Source of the DNA: Sulfuricurvum sp.
GTDB taxonomy: Bacteria > Campylobacterota > Campylobacteria > Campylobacterales > Sulfurimonadaceae
Direction: 5' to 3'
NCBI GenBank assembly: GCA_028714915.1
Contig: JAQTLL010000004.1
Span: 124,001-188,000 of the forward strand
DNA length: 64,000 nucleotides
In this document: piece after piece, positions 1-9,417 of the stretch
Layout of the letters: each line of letters starts with the position of its first letter
Numbering within the stretch: position 1 is the first letter of the stretch
Made by a program: the position numbers and the translations under genes
Notes under the pieces: generated by a model
Database searches by the model: none
What the model saw: only the letters and a program-made list of their open reading frames with translations
Told to the model about the DNA's origin: nothing

Positions 1-3
1 TCA

Positions 4-1818
4 TTAATAATTTACTTTTAGACCTGCATATAAACTTCTTCCGGCAGTCGCATAGCCATCAACCGTTTGATAGTAGCGATCAAAAATATTATCGAATTTA
101 GCATAAAGATCAATATTTTTGTTGATAGTATAATTGACAACACCACCAAAGACCGCATAATTTCCTGTTTCGACAGTTTGTGCCGCAGTATCATATCGAG
201 TACCGATATATTGGCTATTAAGTCCAAAATGCAATTTATCCGACGAATACCAATCGACAGAGGCTTTAATGCTTTCGTGTGGTCTGCGGGCTAACTCTTT
301 TCCGCTACCATCTACTGCATGTAGGCGAGTATAGGCTCCGGTAACAATAAGTGAATCTCCAATCGGTTGTTTGATTTTTGCTTCATACCCTTGAAGAATA
401 GATGTTCCAGAGATATTGATCATTTGTGTCCATAAGTCATTAATTGCGATCATATCTTTTATTGTATTGTAAAAATAAGTCAAACTTAAATTTTTGTAAG
501 TCCCTGTAATATCAAAGCTGCGGATGTTTTCAGGTTTTAGGTTTTCGTTTGAATTTCCCCATGGATAATAGATGTCATCTAAATTTGGTACTTTGTAGGC
601 AGTTCCATAATTAGCACTTACGGTAGCGTCACTAATATTTTGTTTTACCCCTATTTTCGCTGTTGTTTTGGAGCCGAAAATGGAATAATCGTCATAACGG
701 ATAGTTTCAGTCATAACGGTTGAATTGTTATTGAAAAGGTTGGTGTTAGAGGCAAAAAGGGCACGTCCCGTATAATTTTTGCTAATGCTACTTCCGGCTA
801 CCGTATCAACGTTAAATTTTTGGCATAAGATACCCGCTACAAGTGTTCCTGAATCAGTGTATTTAAACGTATCAATGAGTCCCGTCTCATCTGTTTTTCC
901 TTTATATCCGCCATAATAGTCTCGTTCAAAATCGGAACGTTCGGTATACGCTTGAAGTATATTGTGTGCCTCAGTATGAGTATAGGAAACTTTGTTAAAG
1001 TGTTGTTTGAAGCTGTTGGCATTGGTCGTATTGTCTATTCCAGTATTATCGAATTCTACATGAGATGATATATTTCGGTGTGCTAGTTCGATACGGTCAT
1101 TATCGGTAAAATTGATTCCTCCTTTGACATGTACGGTAGTAGAGCTGTATTGATCCCGTTCCCAACCCAAATTATCAAAGCGTGAACCATAAAGAGGATT
1201 AGATTTTTTCGGCTCAGCGGCTGAGAACCCATTCGTTAAAAGCCGATCAAAGCCAATTTTAATATCCCCTTTATTTATAACATGAGAAAGGGTGGCCCCA
1301 AATTTTTTAGTACCGTAACTTCCTGTTTCGGTATAGGCAGTTACATGATGTGGCTGTGCTTTTTTGGTAATAATATTGATGACACCGGCATCAGCATCCG
1401 CCCCCCAAATACCTGATTGAGCCCCTTTAATTACTTCGATGCGTTCAATATCGCTAAGTGTGATTTGATCGAGAAATGCGCCGTCAAAGTTGGTTGGATC
1501 GTTTGCGCGCATTCCGTCGATTAGTACGAGCGTATATTTATTGGAAAAGCCTCGAACATACAGAGATGATTGCTGCCCGATTCCACCAGATTGTGTAAAA
1601 TCGATACCCGCAAGCGTATTAAGCGCCTCAATAACGCTGGTATAGTGGCGTTCTTCTATCTCTTCAGCCGTAATAACATCGATATTAGCGGTAGTTTCTT
1701 TGAGCGATTGTTCAGTTTTAGCGGCACTGACGACGATGGGATCAAGTGTTAAATCTTTAGCCCCTAATGAGGTAACAAGTGTCGCACAAGCGACGATGGA
1801 AAGAGTGTGTTTAAACAT
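4..1818 (-). CDS. TonB-dependent outer-membrane receptor, BtuB-like
   Basis: 604 aa, close to the length of BtuB-type receptors. An N-terminal signal peptide (about residues 1-20, ending near SLGAKD) is followed by a plug domain (about 25-155) with the typical pieces VVSAAKTEQ, YVRGFSNKYTLVLIDGMR, IERIEVIKGAQS and GVINIITKK. The rest is a 22-strand-type beta barrel ending in an aromatic C-terminus (LKVNY), as outer-membrane barrels do. It imports a scarce ligand using TonB/ExbBD energy. The plug resembles cobalamin/siderophore receptors, but the ligand cannot be read from sequence, and I see no cobalamin riboswitch upstream. The stop codon lies just inside the window edge, so the gene is complete. 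It is separated from the upstream promoter by a perfect hairpin and a possible 54-codon ORF. Confidence 0.9.
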   Translation of the reverse strand: MFKHTLSIVACATLVTSLGAKDLTLDPIVVSAAKTEQSLKETTANIDVITAEEIEERHYTSVIEALNTLAGIDFTQSGGIGQQSSLYVRGFSNKYTLVLIDGMRANDPTNFDGAFLDQITLSDIERIEVIKGAQSGIWGADADAGVINIITKKAQPHHVTAYTETGSYGTKKFGATLSHVINKGDIKIGFDRLLTNGFSAAEPKKSNPLYGSRFDNLGWERDQYSSTTVHVKGGINFTDNDRIELAHRNISSHVEFDNTGIDNTTNANSFKQHFNKVSYTHTEAHNILQAYTERSDFERDYYGGYKGKTDETGLIDTFKYTDSGTLVAGILCQKFNVDTVAGSSISKNYTGRALFASNTNLFNNNSTVMTETIRYDDYSIFGSKTTAKIGVKQNISDATVSANYGTAYKVPNLDDIYYPWGNSNENLKPENIRSFDITGTYKNLSLTYFYNTIKDMIAINDLWTQMINISGTSILQGYEAKIKQPIGDSLIVTGAYTRLHAVDGSGKELARRPHESIKASVDWYSSDKLHFGLNSQYIGTRYDTAAQTVETGNYAVFGGVVNYTINKNIDLYAKFDNIFDRYYQTVDGYATAGRSLYAGLKVNY

Positions 1819-1858
1819 AGGTATCCTTAACGATTATAATAATTTTTGTTTTGATGTT

Positions 1859-1886
1859 CGTCATTCCCGCGAAGGCGGGAATGACG
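1859..1886. repeat. Perfect 12-bp palindromic hairpin (intergenic repeat)
   Basis: Arms CGTCATTCCCGC and GCGGGAATGACG flank the loop GAAG. This matches the dispersed 'CATTCCCG...CGGGAATG' palindromes found between genes in many proteobacteria. Related copies occur here at 9418-9564, 18174-18234 and 21132-21160. It lies in the leader of the TonB receptor gene, 40 bases before its start, so it may also affect mRNA stability or read-through. Confidence 0.8.
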
Positions 1887-1895
1887 AGATAAAAA

Positions 1896-2060
1896 TTAAT
1901 CGTTATCCGGAGGAGAAATAGCAGAATAGATATAGATAGGACAAACAGGAGCGACCAGTTCAATACGGGTAATGTTTTGGATGAGGCGGACTTCAGATGC
2001 ATACGCTTGGATGGCAGTCAGAGAAAAATAGTTCTTACCAAATCCGCGAGGTGCGTGCAT
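1896..2060 (-). CDS. Possible small protein upstream of the TonB receptor
   Basis: An uninterrupted 54-codon frame with an ATG start (MHAPRGFGKNY...) and a TAA stop, on the same strand as the receptor gene and about 25 bases downstream of a good -10 box (2093-2098). I recognise no family. It contains one cysteine (PVCPIYIY) and no obvious signal peptide or membrane helix. The Shine-Dalgarno is poor (AAAGGCGG about 12 bases before ATG). It could be a leader peptide for the receptor gene, a genuine small protein, the remnant of a larger gene, or chance. Confidence 0.3.
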   Translation of the reverse strand: MHAPRGFGKNYFSLTAIQAYASEVRLIQNITRIELVAPVCPIYIYSAISPPDND

Positions 2061-2092
2061 GCTGTATTAATCCGCCTTTAAAAATGTGGCGA

Positions 2093-2098
2093 ATTATA
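2093..2098 (-). promoter_or_regulatory. -10 box for the small ORF / TonB receptor transcript
   Basis: TATAAT on the minus strand directly after the stop codon of the MCP gene. Like many Campylobacterota promoters it has no clear -35 hexamer. Initiation near 2086 would give a leader of about 26 nt before the 54-codon ORF. Confidence 0.5.
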
Positions 2099-2103
2099 CT
2101 GCG

Positions 2104-3681
2104 TTAACTTTTAAACTGCCCAAGCTTAGCATTAAGATCCGTTGCCGCAGCATAAAGTTCTCCGGTGATTCCGGAGATTTGTTTGATGTCGTCTTGATTT
2201 TTTTGTGAGAGGTTTGACATTTCAGAGACCTTTGCAATGATCTCATTAATTTTATTTGCCATTATTTCAGAGTCTTCAACACTTCGGCGACTGGTGTCAA
2301 TATTGTTACGCAAAACTTTAGACGTTAAATCTATTTTCATATCAATTTCAGAACTTTTTTCGGCGAGACGCTCAATATTTTCAGAATTAGAACTCATCAT
2401 ATCCGATGAATCCGAGATGGACTGAATCACGACAGAGATAATAGCATTGATCTCGGTGAGGCTTTTTTGCGTTCGTTCAGCGAGCTTGCGTACTTCGTCG
2501 GCGACTACAGCAAATCCACGACCATGTTCACCTGCACGCGCCGCTTCGATGGCAGCATTGAGGGCAAGAAGATTGGTCTGATCGGCAATATCGGAGATAA
2601 TACTAAGCACCCCGTTAACACTGGATGCCTCTTGTGTGAGTTGCACAAAACGTTCTTCTAGGTCGTTGTTCATTTGGGTTGTATTGTGAATCTCATGGGT
2701 GATGGCATGGGCGATTGATCGAACCTCTTCGAGTTCTTGGGCACTGTTTCGATTGTTTTCAAGAGTGTTACGTGCAGTGGAGACGCTTTGCTGAATCGAG
2801 CTATGAATCTCAGATGCCGTTGTATTGGTATTTTGAGCAATAGTATTTGTTTTTTGGGATTGCTGGGCCAGATTTGTTGCTGCTGTATTGAGTGTTGCGG
2901 TAGAGCTTACGGCAGAAAGGGTAATTTGCTTGGTATCGTTAATGGTAAGTTGAATTTTATGAATAAAAGTGTTGACGTAAGAGCTTGCGATACCAATCTC
3001 ATCATTGGGATTGAGAATAGGGAGTCGTTTAGTCAAATCCCCGTTACCGTGGGCTAAATCAGAGGAAACATGGTCGAGCTCTTCGATAGGGCGAATAATG
3101 CTTGTCCCTGAGATATAGTTAATTGCAATTAAAATTATCACTAAAACGCTTCCCAAAAAGGTGAACCATTTTAGAAAGCTCATTTGAAGCGCATCAAAAT
3201 AATCGGCTTTGTTAATACCGGGAATAACCCACATGTCCCATGCTTCAATGTAGCGATATGCGGCAATTTTATTCTGACCGGTCGTAGCAGAAATATATTC
3301 ATAAATCCCTCCGGCTTTATCATGACGGATGTGATCGATGTAGTCATGCCCAGCTTTATTTTTTCCCTCATCTTCAGCTTTTGGGTGGATGGTCATAACC
3401 CCATCAGCATTAATAAAATAGACGTAGCCGCTGCTGCCGATTTTGATACTTTTGATGTCATTTTTAAACGCCTCATCTTTATAAGCGTCAGGCTTGATCT
3501 TTGCAATGTAATTTACATTTTTTTCCAGCGCATTGGCAACCGTATTGAGGTCGCTTGTCATAATCTCTTTGATAGAAGAGGTAGCAATGAAATATGCTAC
3601 AATGACGCTAAATAACACTGCACCTACAGCGGCTACAAGATTAAAAATAAACTTTGATTTAATTGTTCTGAAGAGATTCAC
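2104..3681 (-). CDS. Methyl-accepting chemotaxis protein (single-Cache, HAMP, MCP signal)
   Basis: 525 aa. TM1 is at about 12-33. A periplasmic single-Cache-type sensor (about 45-165, with [19 protein letters not shown] and [12 protein letters not shown]) follows, then TM2 (about 170-190), a HAMP domain and a long cytoplasmic coiled coil. The hairpin tip is canonical: [20 protein letters not shown], then [18 protein letters not shown]. It senses a small extracytoplasmic ligand and signals to CheW/CheA. The start is GTG at 3681; no nearby ATG fits better. It is a free-standing gene, read toward the TonB receptor, and unlike the che cluster at 38-51 kb it encodes a classical membrane receptor. 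The ligand is unknown. Confidence 0.92.
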   Translation of the reverse strand: MNLFRTIKSKFIFNLVAAVGAVLFSVIVAYFIATSSIKEIMTSDLNTVANALEKNVNYIAKIKPDAYKDEAFKNDIKSIKIGSSGYVYFINADGVMTIHPKAEDEGKNKAGHDYIDHIRHDKAGGIYEYISATTGQNKIAAYRYIEAWDMWVIPGINKADYFDALQMSFLKWFTFLGSVLVIILIAINYISGTSIIRPIEELDHVSSDLAHGNGDLTKRLPILNPNDEIGIASSYVNTFIHKIQLTINDTKQITLSAVSSTATLNTAATNLAQQSQKTNTIAQNTNTTASEIHSSIQQSVSTARNTLENNRNSAQELEEVRSIAHAITHEIHNTTQMNNDLEERFVQLTQEASSVNGVLSIISDIADQTNLLALNAAIEAARAGEHGRGFAVVADEVRKLAERTQKSLTEINAIISVVIQSISDSSDMMSSNSENIERLAEKSSEIDMKIDLTSKVLRNNIDTSRRSVEDSEIMANKINEIIAKVSEMSNLSQKNQDDIKQISGITGELYAAATDLNAKLGQFKS

Positions 3682-3762
3682 GCGAACCTGCCTTGTTGTT
3701 TGGTTAATCTATTCTAGTTCTTTTTTGATAAAGCGCTTCTGAAATAAGGAAATATAATCTAA

Positions 3763-5088
3763 ATGAAATACTCTCATTTACAACAAATCGTTGAGACCAT
3801 GCAGAATTTTAAACAAATTGAGCGAGTATACCGTGTGAGTGATACCCAAATACGGCTTGAATTTGATCGAGAGTCGATATGGACATTTGATATGCGGCGT
3901 GATAATGCAACTATTTTTATTTCTCCCGGCTCAAAGCGGTCAAAAGTGTATCAAGCCCCTTTTGACGTACTGCTTTCAAAACGATTTAATCGTTCCATTA
4001 TTCAGTCGATTAGTCTCCATAATAATGACAAAATAGTTCGTATTGCCGTGACCCAAAGCGGTTCGTATAAGAGTGAAACTACCCTCTTACAATTCGAATT
4101 TACGGGAAAATATACTAATGCTATTTTACTCGATAAAGAGGAGATTGTTTTAGAAGCGTTACGTCATATTGATGAAAATGTTTCAGTACGGAGCGTTCGC
4201 GTGGGTGAGCCTCTTTTAAATCCGCCTCGTCCAGACTTTACTCCCATATTTTATCCCTTGGAAAACGTAGAAGATTTTTTGCGCAACACATACGATCTGT
4301 ATGCGCAAGGACAATTGAATAAATTAAAAAAAGAAAAAAGTACGCTCATCGAAAAGCGTTTAGGACAACTTCGTGCTCATTTAGCGGGGCTCATTGATGA
4401 AGAGGAACTGTTACGTGAATCGGCATACTCACAATATGCAGGACATCTGATATTGGCAAATCTTCACCGCATTAAAGGGTATGAAACTGAGGTAGTTTTA
4501 AGTGATTTTAACGGAGATGAGATAACGATAGCGATACCGGAAGGGTATCATACCGGTGCTCGGATGGCAGAAATGTTTTTTAGACGTTCCAAAAAAGCCA
4601 AACAAAAAGCACTCGGGCTTTTCAAAGAACGTGAAAATCTTGAGGAAAAAATTCATCATCTGGAGTTGTTCCTTCATACGATACACGAAGCGTTACATCC
4701 TGAAGAAATTGCGATGCTGTTTCCTGCAAAACTGCGAGGAGTAAAAAACCAACAGCCTGAGTCTATTGCATTGTTTTGGGTGGAGGGGATAAAAATTTCA
4801 CTGGGCAAGAGTGAGCGAGGTAACATTGAACTTCTGCGTAATGCACGTGCCCGTGATGTTTGGCTTCATCTTAAAGATCGACCTTCTTCTCACGTCATCA
4901 TTACTACCGATAAGCAAGAACTCCCCCGAAACATTCTGGAAGCCGCCGCAAAACTGTGCGTTGATTTTTCAGTATTTGAGAAAGGATCGTATTTGGTCGA
5001 TTATACTCCTCGACGAGAAGTAAGAGTTCAAGAAGGGGCAAATGTCCTCTATACGAACTTCAAAACATTGGTGATTGACAAAAAATAA
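3763..5088 (+). CDS. rqcH: NFACT family protein, RqcH/Rqc2-like
   Basis: 441 aa. The N-terminal NFACT-N (FbpA-like) region covers about residues 1-170, followed by a coiled-coil middle (about 180-300). The C-terminal NFACT-R domain has the signature ARDVWLHLKDRPSSHVII (about 365-382). The family binds stalled 50S-peptidyl-tRNA and adds C-terminal alanine tails for ribosome rescue; older databases call it fibronectin-binding protein. It is shorter than the Bacillus protein (about 570 aa), with a compact coiled coil. A TATAAT at 3753-3758 lies only four bases before the ATG, so if it is a promoter the transcript would be essentially leaderless; AAGGA at 3747-3751 is the alternative ribosome site. 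Function is inferred from family. Confidence 0.85.
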   Translation: MKYSHLQQIVETMQNFKQIERVYRVSDTQIRLEFDRESIWTFDMRRDNATIFISPGSKRSKVYQAPFDVLLSKRFNRSIIQSISLHNNDKIVRIAVTQSGSYKSETTLLQFEFTGKYTNAILLDKEEIVLEALRHIDENVSVRSVRVGEPLLNPPRPDFTPIFYPLENVEDFLRNTYDLYAQGQLNKLKKEKSTLIEKRLGQLRAHLAGLIDEEELLRESAYSQYAGHLILANLHRIKGYETEVVLSDFNGDEITIAIPEGYHTGARMAEMFFRRSKKAKQKALGLFKERENLEEKIHHLELFLHTIHEALHPEEIAMLFPAKLRGVKNQQPESIALFWVEGIKISLGKSERGNIELLRNARARDVWLHLKDRPSSHVIITTDKQELPRNILEAAAKLCVDFSVFEKGSYLVDYTPRREVRVQEGANVLYTNFKTLVIDKK

Positions 5089-5098
5089 AGGGTATAAA

Positions 5099-5404
5099 AT
5101 GGCAATTTCTCCTGTTGGTGGCGTTATTTATGCGAATCAGCAAATGGCAGGGATCGCCGGGGAGGTTGGTGCGGTACAAAACCGATTTGAACTGCAAGCC
5201 CTCGCGGCACAAGCACTCTCTCGAGAGCAAAAAAAAGAAGTGCAAGAAGTCCGCCCCGCAGAAGAAACTAAAAACGTTGATCCTAATCGTGAACATACAA
5301 AAGAACAAGCCGAGCAAGAAGAGCGCCGCTCAAGCGATAAAGAACATCCCCAAAATGAAGAGACGCCAGTAAAATCGCTCCATCTTTTAGATGTTAAAGT
5401 GTGA
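5099..5404 (+). CDS. Small conserved charged protein of unknown function
   Basis: 101 aa. I chose the ATG at 5099 (MAISPVGGVIYANQQ) because AAAGGG precedes it and an upstream in-frame ATG would overlap rqcH. The N-terminus is moderately hydrophobic (ISPVGGVIYANQQMAG). The rest, from about residue 40, is very rich in Glu/Lys/Gln/Arg and likely helical or disordered, ending in LHLLDVKV. No transmembrane segment or catalytic motif is visible. It follows rqcH by ten bases and precedes the cdsA promoter, so it is probably co-transcribed with rqcH. I know of similar small proteins in Sulfurimonas-type genomes but no function. Confidence 0.7.
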   Translation: MAISPVGGVIYANQQMAGIAGEVGAVQNRFELQALAAQALSREQKKEVQEVRPAEETKNVDPNREHTKEQAEQEERRSSDKEHPQNEETPVKSLHLLDVKV

Positions 5405-5412
5405 CTTTACGC

Positions 5413-5418
5413 TATAAT
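5413..5418 (+). promoter_or_regulatory. -10 box for the cdsA-dxr-hydrolase-tsaD operon
   Basis: TATAAT in ACGCTATAATCGCG, 34 bases before the cdsA ATG, within the gap after the preceding stop codon. No good -35 is seen. This is the only strong promoter-like box before four genes that overlap one another. Confidence 0.55.
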
Positions 5419-5451
5419 CGCGATATTTAAACACCTCCATCAGGAAATCCG

Positions 5452-6213
5452 ATGCAACCATCTTCAAATGCATTACAAACGCGCATTATTACCGCTGTTT
5501 TTTTAGGGTTAGGTGTTCTGGCAATTGGGCTTATTAATAACTTTTGGCTTATATGGCTTGTTTTAGGTGCTGTTTATATGCTTGCATTCCACGAAGCAAC
5601 ACGTCTTTTTGGGATTAACAACAATGCCCTTTATGCGTACGCAGCAATTCTCTGGATTATGGCGTCCATCTATCCTTATAGTGAAGATTTATTGGTGATT
5701 TCGGGATTGATGTTTGTGGGGGCAGTAGCGTATACCCAAAATATTCCCTTTCGGAATTTTCTCCCCTTTTTATACCCAACCGCAGGAATGCTCTACATCT
5801 TGAGTCTGTATGAAGAGTACGGTATTAGCGCACTGTTATGGCTTGTGGTCGTCGTAGCTTCTGCGGATATAGGTGCTTATTTTGTCGGAAAAAGTATCGG
5901 TCGTACCCCTTTTTCGATTTCAAGTCCGAGTAAAACACGTGAAGGGGTGTATGGCGGAATTGCCGTAGCCACAGTTGCCGGTTTCTTTGTCGGTATCGGT
6001 ATCGTCGAAGATATGACACAAGCTATTCTCATCTCGATGCTCACGGCTATGTCGGCGGTATTTGGTGATTTGTTTGAGAGTTATCTCAAGCGCCAAGCGG
6101 GAGTAAAAGACAGCGGCAATATTCTCCCTGGACATGGCGGGATACTTGATCGTATTGACGGGTATCTTTTCGGAGCAATCGTTATGCTTATCTTCTTACG
6201 GGGTCTTGCTTGA
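5452..6213 (+). CDS. cdsA: Phosphatidate cytidylyltransferase
   Basis: 253 aa integral membrane enzyme with seven or eight predicted helices. It converts phosphatidic acid and CTP to CDP-diacylglycerol, the precursor of phosphatidylethanolamine and phosphatidylglycerol. The C-terminal CdsA signature is present: SADIGAYFVGKSIGR, then SPSKTREGVYGG, FGDLFESYLKRQAGVKDSG and PGHGGILDRIDGY, with the metal-binding Asp residues. It overlaps dxr by four bases (TTGA), so translation is coupled. The pairing cdsA-dxr is common in bacteria. Confidence 0.95.
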   Translation: MQPSSNALQTRIITAVFLGLGVLAIGLINNFWLIWLVLGAVYMLAFHEATRLFGINNNALYAYAAILWIMASIYPYSEDLLVISGLMFVGAVAYTQNIPFRNFLPFLYPTAGMLYILSLYEEYGISALLWLVVVVASADIGAYFVGKSIGRTPFSISSPSKTREGVYGGIAVATVAGFFVGIGIVEDMTQAILISMLTAMSAVFGDLFESYLKRQAGVKDSGNILPGHGGILDRIDGYLFGAIVMLIFLRGLA

Positions 6214-7283
6214 TCCTTTTGGGATCGACGGGTTCTATCGGGGTCAATGCGCTTGCTATAGCCGAGCGCTTCCATCTGAATGTTGATACCCTCGTTGCAG
6301 GGCGAAACATTACCCTCCTCAATCAACAAATCCAACAATTCTCCCCAAAACGTGTCGTTGTTTTAAATCCTGAAGATATTGTCCATGTCAATCATCCCAA
6401 TGTTCATGCGGGAGAAGAGGCAATTTTAGAAGCGATAGAAGTATCGACTTCTGATTTTGTCGTCAATGCATTGGTCGGATTTGCAGGATTTCGTCCTACG
6501 CTTAAAGCTTTGGACTGTGGGAAGCGTATCGCATTAGCTAACAAAGAATCACTCGTGGTAGGGGGAGCTTTCGTGGATACTTCGCGTATTATCCCTATCG
6601 ACAGTGAACATTTTGGATTGTGGTATCTTAACCAAACTCCTCGTCCTATTTCACGGATGCTTATTACTGCCAGTGGCGGTGCTTTTAGAGACTGGCCAAT
6701 TGAAAAAATTCAAGAGGCGACCTTAAAAGATGCCCTCAAGCACCCCAATTGGTCTATGGGACAAAAAATAACCATTGACAGTGCCTCGATGATGAATAAG
6801 ATATTCGAGCTTTTAGAAGCCCGATGGCTATTTGGTGCAGGTGAGTATGATGCGATTATTGAAACAAAATCGATTATTCATGCCTTGATTGACTACCAAG
6901 ACGGTTCAACAACGGCGCACTTGGCAAACGCCAATATGCAGCTGCCCATTGCCTACGCTTTGATGGGGAAGAGTGATGAAAAAATTTTACCATCGGTTAA
7001 TTTGCTTGAAATAGGCTCTTTGGAGTTTCGTGAGATTACCTCTGCGCGTTACCCTGTTTGGGAAATTCGAAAAGAGCTATTGTTAAATCCTGCGCGAGGG
7101 GTTGTGGTCAATGCTGCTAATGAGGCGGCAATAGAGCTTTTTGTGGAGGGTAAAATCACCTTTTTGGATATTTCTGCCCGTGTTATTCACGCTTTTGAAC
7201 ACTTTGAGCAAGAGCCAAAATGCATTGAAGATATTTTGTATCTTAACAATGAAGTACGCCAGTATATCAGGGGGCTTTCATGA
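6210..7283 (+). CDS. dxr: 1-deoxy-D-xylulose 5-phosphate reductoisomerase
   Basis: 357 aa. It performs the NADPH-dependent second step of the MEP isoprenoid pathway, making 2-C-methyl-D-erythritol 4-phosphate. The N-terminal nucleotide-binding motif is LLGSTGSIGVNAL. NKESLVVGG and PIDSEHFGLW (metal-binding Asp/Glu), SGGAFRDWP and HPNWSMGQKITIDSASMMNK are the catalytic and DXP-binding segments. The TTG start at 6210 puts MILLGSTGSIG directly at the N-terminus and overlaps the cdsA stop. It is slightly shorter than the E. coli enzyme (398 aa), mostly by a trimmed N-terminus. The 3' end overlaps the next gene by four bases. Confidence 0.95.
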   Translation: MILLGSTGSIGVNALAIAERFHLNVDTLVAGRNITLLNQQIQQFSPKRVVVLNPEDIVHVNHPNVHAGEEAILEAIEVSTSDFVVNALVGFAGFRPTLKALDCGKRIALANKESLVVGGAFVDTSRIIPIDSEHFGLWYLNQTPRPISRMLITASGGAFRDWPIEKIQEATLKDALKHPNWSMGQKITIDSASMMNKIFELLEARWLFGAGEYDAIIETKSIIHALIDYQDGSTTAHLANANMQLPIAYALMGKSDEKILPSVNLLEIGSLEFREITSARYPVWEIRKELLLNPARGVVVNAANEAAIELFVEGKITFLDISARVIHAFEHFEQEPKCIEDILYLNNEVRQYIRGLS

Positions 7284-7813
7284 GACAAAAAACTCTTTTA
7301 TTGCACGGCTGGGGAGGAAGTGATAACCCCCATTGGCAAGCATGGCTTGCAGGCGAGATAGCCAAAAATTACGGAACTGTATCGTTTCCCCTTTTAGACA
7401 ATCCCCATTTTCCCAGTAAAAATAGATGGATGAAACAGACAAAAGCTCTTTTAAATGAATTTCAGCCTGAGGTTGTCATTTGTCACTCACTTGGCTGCAG
7501 TCTTTGGCTGCATCTGTGTAATGAGGGTGAAATCACTCCTGTTAAGCGACTTCTTTTGGTGGCACCACCACGTTTTACCTGTGAGCTCGAAACCCTCAAA
7601 AGCTTTTTTCCTCTTACGGCTCCGAATTCTTTATGTGCGGATGAAGCAATGTTGGTGACGTCCGATAATGATCCTTATATGAGTCAAGAGGAAGCATTAG
7701 AGCTTCAAAGGGTACTTGGTGTAGAGATGAAGGTGATAAACAATGGTGGGCATCTTAATACTGATTCAGGGTATGGAGAATGGCCGTGGGTAAAAGAGTG
7801 GGTGATGCAATGA
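7280..7813 (+). CDS. RBBP9/YdeN-family alpha/beta hydrolase
   Basis: 177 aa. The motif [18 protein letters not shown] at the N-terminus, the nucleophile elbow CHSLGCSLW (Ser at about residue 71), an acid in TSDNDPYMS and the terminal NNGGHLN histidine form a plausible Ser-Asp-His triad of the serine-hydrolase RBBP9 family. The substrate is unknown. It sits between dxr and tsaD with ATGA overlaps at both ends, so it is in the same operon, but this does not reveal its substrate. Confidence 0.85.
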   Translation: MRQKTLLLHGWGGSDNPHWQAWLAGEIAKNYGTVSFPLLDNPHFPSKNRWMKQTKALLNEFQPEVVICHSLGCSLWLHLCNEGEITPVKRLLLVAPPRFTCELETLKSFFPLTAPNSLCADEAMLVTSDNDPYMSQEEALELQRVLGVEMKVINNGGHLNTDSGYGEWPWVKEWVMQ

Positions 7814-8787
7814 TTCTCTCAATAGAAAGTAGTTGCGATGACAGTTCAATCGCTATAACCGAGATTGCAACCAAAAAACTTATCTACCACAAAAAAATTT
7901 CCCAAGAGTTAGAACATTCCCGATACGGAGGGGTAGTTCCTGAACTTGCCAGTCGCCTTCATGCTGTTGCGCTTCCCGCTATTTTGAGTGAATGTGAGCC
8001 CTGGTTTGGTGAGTTAAAAGCCATTGCGGTAACCAATGAGCCGGGATTAGGGGTGACGCTGATTGAGGGGGTTGTGATGGCAAAAGCTCTCTCTATTAGC
8101 CTTAATATCCCAATTTTGCCGATTAATCATCTTAAAGGGCATATTTACTCTCTCTTTATCGAAAAAGAGTCCCAATTTCCCCTCACTGTATTGTTGGTTT
8201 CAGGCGGGCATACACAGCTCATTGAGGTGAAATCGTATTCCCAGATGGAGACAGTTGCCACCACGATGGATGACAGTTACGGCGAAAGCTTCGATAAAGT
8301 AGCCAAGATGATGAAACTTGGCTATCCGGGAGGTCCATTGATTGAGCAGTTGGCTCATAGCGGGGAGCCATCACACTTTTCATTTACTGTTCCTCTCTCG
8401 CAATCACCATTGATAGCCTTTAGTTATTCGGGGCTTAAAAATCAAGTTCGTTTGGCGGTTGAATCTGCGTCCTCTGAGACATATCCGGACATAGCAGCAG
8501 CCTTCCAAAAAATTGCTACGGATCATTTGATTCAAAAGCTCAAAAAATATTTCAAGACCAACCCTCCGGTACGCTTTGCTATCGTGGGCGGAGCGAGTGC
8601 CAATCTCTATTTACGTTCACAGGTTGAGCAAATGCTTACAGTATATAAATCATCGTTATTATTGGCTCCGTTGGAGTACTGCTCAGATAATGCAGCAATG
8701 ATAGGACGATGTGCGCTAGAAGCGTATGCTCTTAAACTCTTTGTCAAGCATACGGATATAGCAATTAATCCCCGTTGCAAACTGTGA
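7810..8787 (+). CDS. tsaD: tRNA threonylcarbamoyladenosine transferase
   Basis: 325 aa (Gcp/Kae1 family). With TsaB and TsaE it transfers the threonylcarbamoyl group onto A37 of ANN-decoding tRNAs. The start ATG at 7810 yields the family N-terminus [13 protein letters not shown]; a frame start ten codons earlier lies inside the preceding gene and is not supported. The metal-binding histidines are in PELASRLHA and NHLKGHIYS, and the ATP-binding loops are [23 protein letters not shown] and VGGASAN. It is the last gene of the cdsA operon. Confidence 0.96.
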   Translation: MILSIESSCDDSSIAITEIATKKLIYHKKISQELEHSRYGGVVPELASRLHAVALPAILSECEPWFGELKAIAVTNEPGLGVTLIEGVVMAKALSISLNIPILPINHLKGHIYSLFIEKESQFPLTVLLVSGGHTQLIEVKSYSQMETVATTMDDSYGESFDKVAKMMKLGYPGGPLIEQLAHSGEPSHFSFTVPLSQSPLIAFSYSGLKNQVRLAVESASSETYPDIAAAFQKIATDHLIQKLKKYFKTNPPVRFAIVGGASANLYLRSQVEQMLTVYKSSLLLAPLEYCSDNAAMIGRCALEAYALKLFVKHTDIAINPRCKL

Positions 8788-8844
8788 AATAGCTTAAACG
8801 TAAATATCTCTTCTATAACTCAGAGTCAAATTATCCGATTTTTG

Positions 8845-8850
8845 TACAAT
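8845..8850 (+). promoter_or_regulatory. -10 box for tpx
   Basis: TACAAT 31 bases before the tpx start; a strong Shine-Dalgarno, CAGGAG, lies at about 8869-8874. There is no clear -35. Confidence 0.45.
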
Positions 8851-8880
8851 TCCTTACATAAATAAAAACAGGAGCCCAAA

Positions 8881-9384
8881 ATGGCAACAACAAAATTTAA
8901 AGGTACAGACGTAGAACTTTTAGGAAACATAGTGAATGTTGGCGATAAAGCACCGGCAATTACGGTAGTAAATTCAGCAGGTCTTGGTGATGTTACTGTT
9001 GGTGGCGCGCAAGGTAAAAAACAACTTATCATCGTTGTTCCATCATTGGATACAGGCGTTTGTGCTACTGAAACTCGTAACTTCAATGCAAAAGCTGCTG
9101 GATTGACTGATGTTATCACGACTATCGTATCTCTTGACCTTCCATTTGCTGCTGGCCGTTTTTGCCAAGCTGAAGGTATTGACAATTTGACAGTATGTTC
9201 TGACTTCCGTAATAAAGAATTTGCAAACGCATACGGTGTATTGCTTGGCGGTTCAGTTCTTGCTGGTTTAACTTGCCGTGCAATTTTTGCAGTAAACGAA
9301 GAGGGTATTGTTACCTATAAAGAAATCGTTCCTGAAATCACTGAAGAACCTAACTACGATGCTGCATTGGCTTCTGTAGCTTAA
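8881..9384 (+). CDS. tpx: Thiol peroxidase (atypical 2-Cys peroxiredoxin)
   Basis: 167 aa, the usual Tpx length. It reduces hydroperoxides using thioredoxin. The peroxidatic cysteine is Cys61 in SLDTGVCATETR and the resolving cysteine is Cys95 in FAAGRFCQAEG, the spacing typical of Tpx. It is monocistronic: its own promoter lies upstream and an inverted-repeat element begins 33 bases after its stop. Codon choice looks like that of a highly expressed gene (frequent GGT, CGT, AAC, GTT). Confidence 0.95.
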   Translation: MATTKFKGTDVELLGNIVNVGDKAPAITVVNSAGLGDVTVGGAQGKKQLIIVVPSLDTGVCATETRNFNAKAAGLTDVITTIVSLDLPFAAGRFCQAEGIDNLTVCSDFRNKEFANAYGVLLGGSVLAGLTCRAIFAVNEEGIVTYKEIVPEITEEPNYDAALASVA

Positions 9385-9417
9385 TTAATTTCCGCTCAAA
9401 ATCTTCGACTTTTATCT

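Noticed and set aside
1819..2103. Cobalamin riboswitch before the BtuB-like receptor
   Set aside because: I could not find a B12-box-like core or the long paired framework; the space is largely taken by a possible ORF and a simple hairpin.
2104..3681. Membership of the MCP in the soluble array cluster
   Set aside because: It is 34 kb away, on the other strand, and is a classical membrane receptor with Cache and HAMP domains; nothing links it to the cluster.
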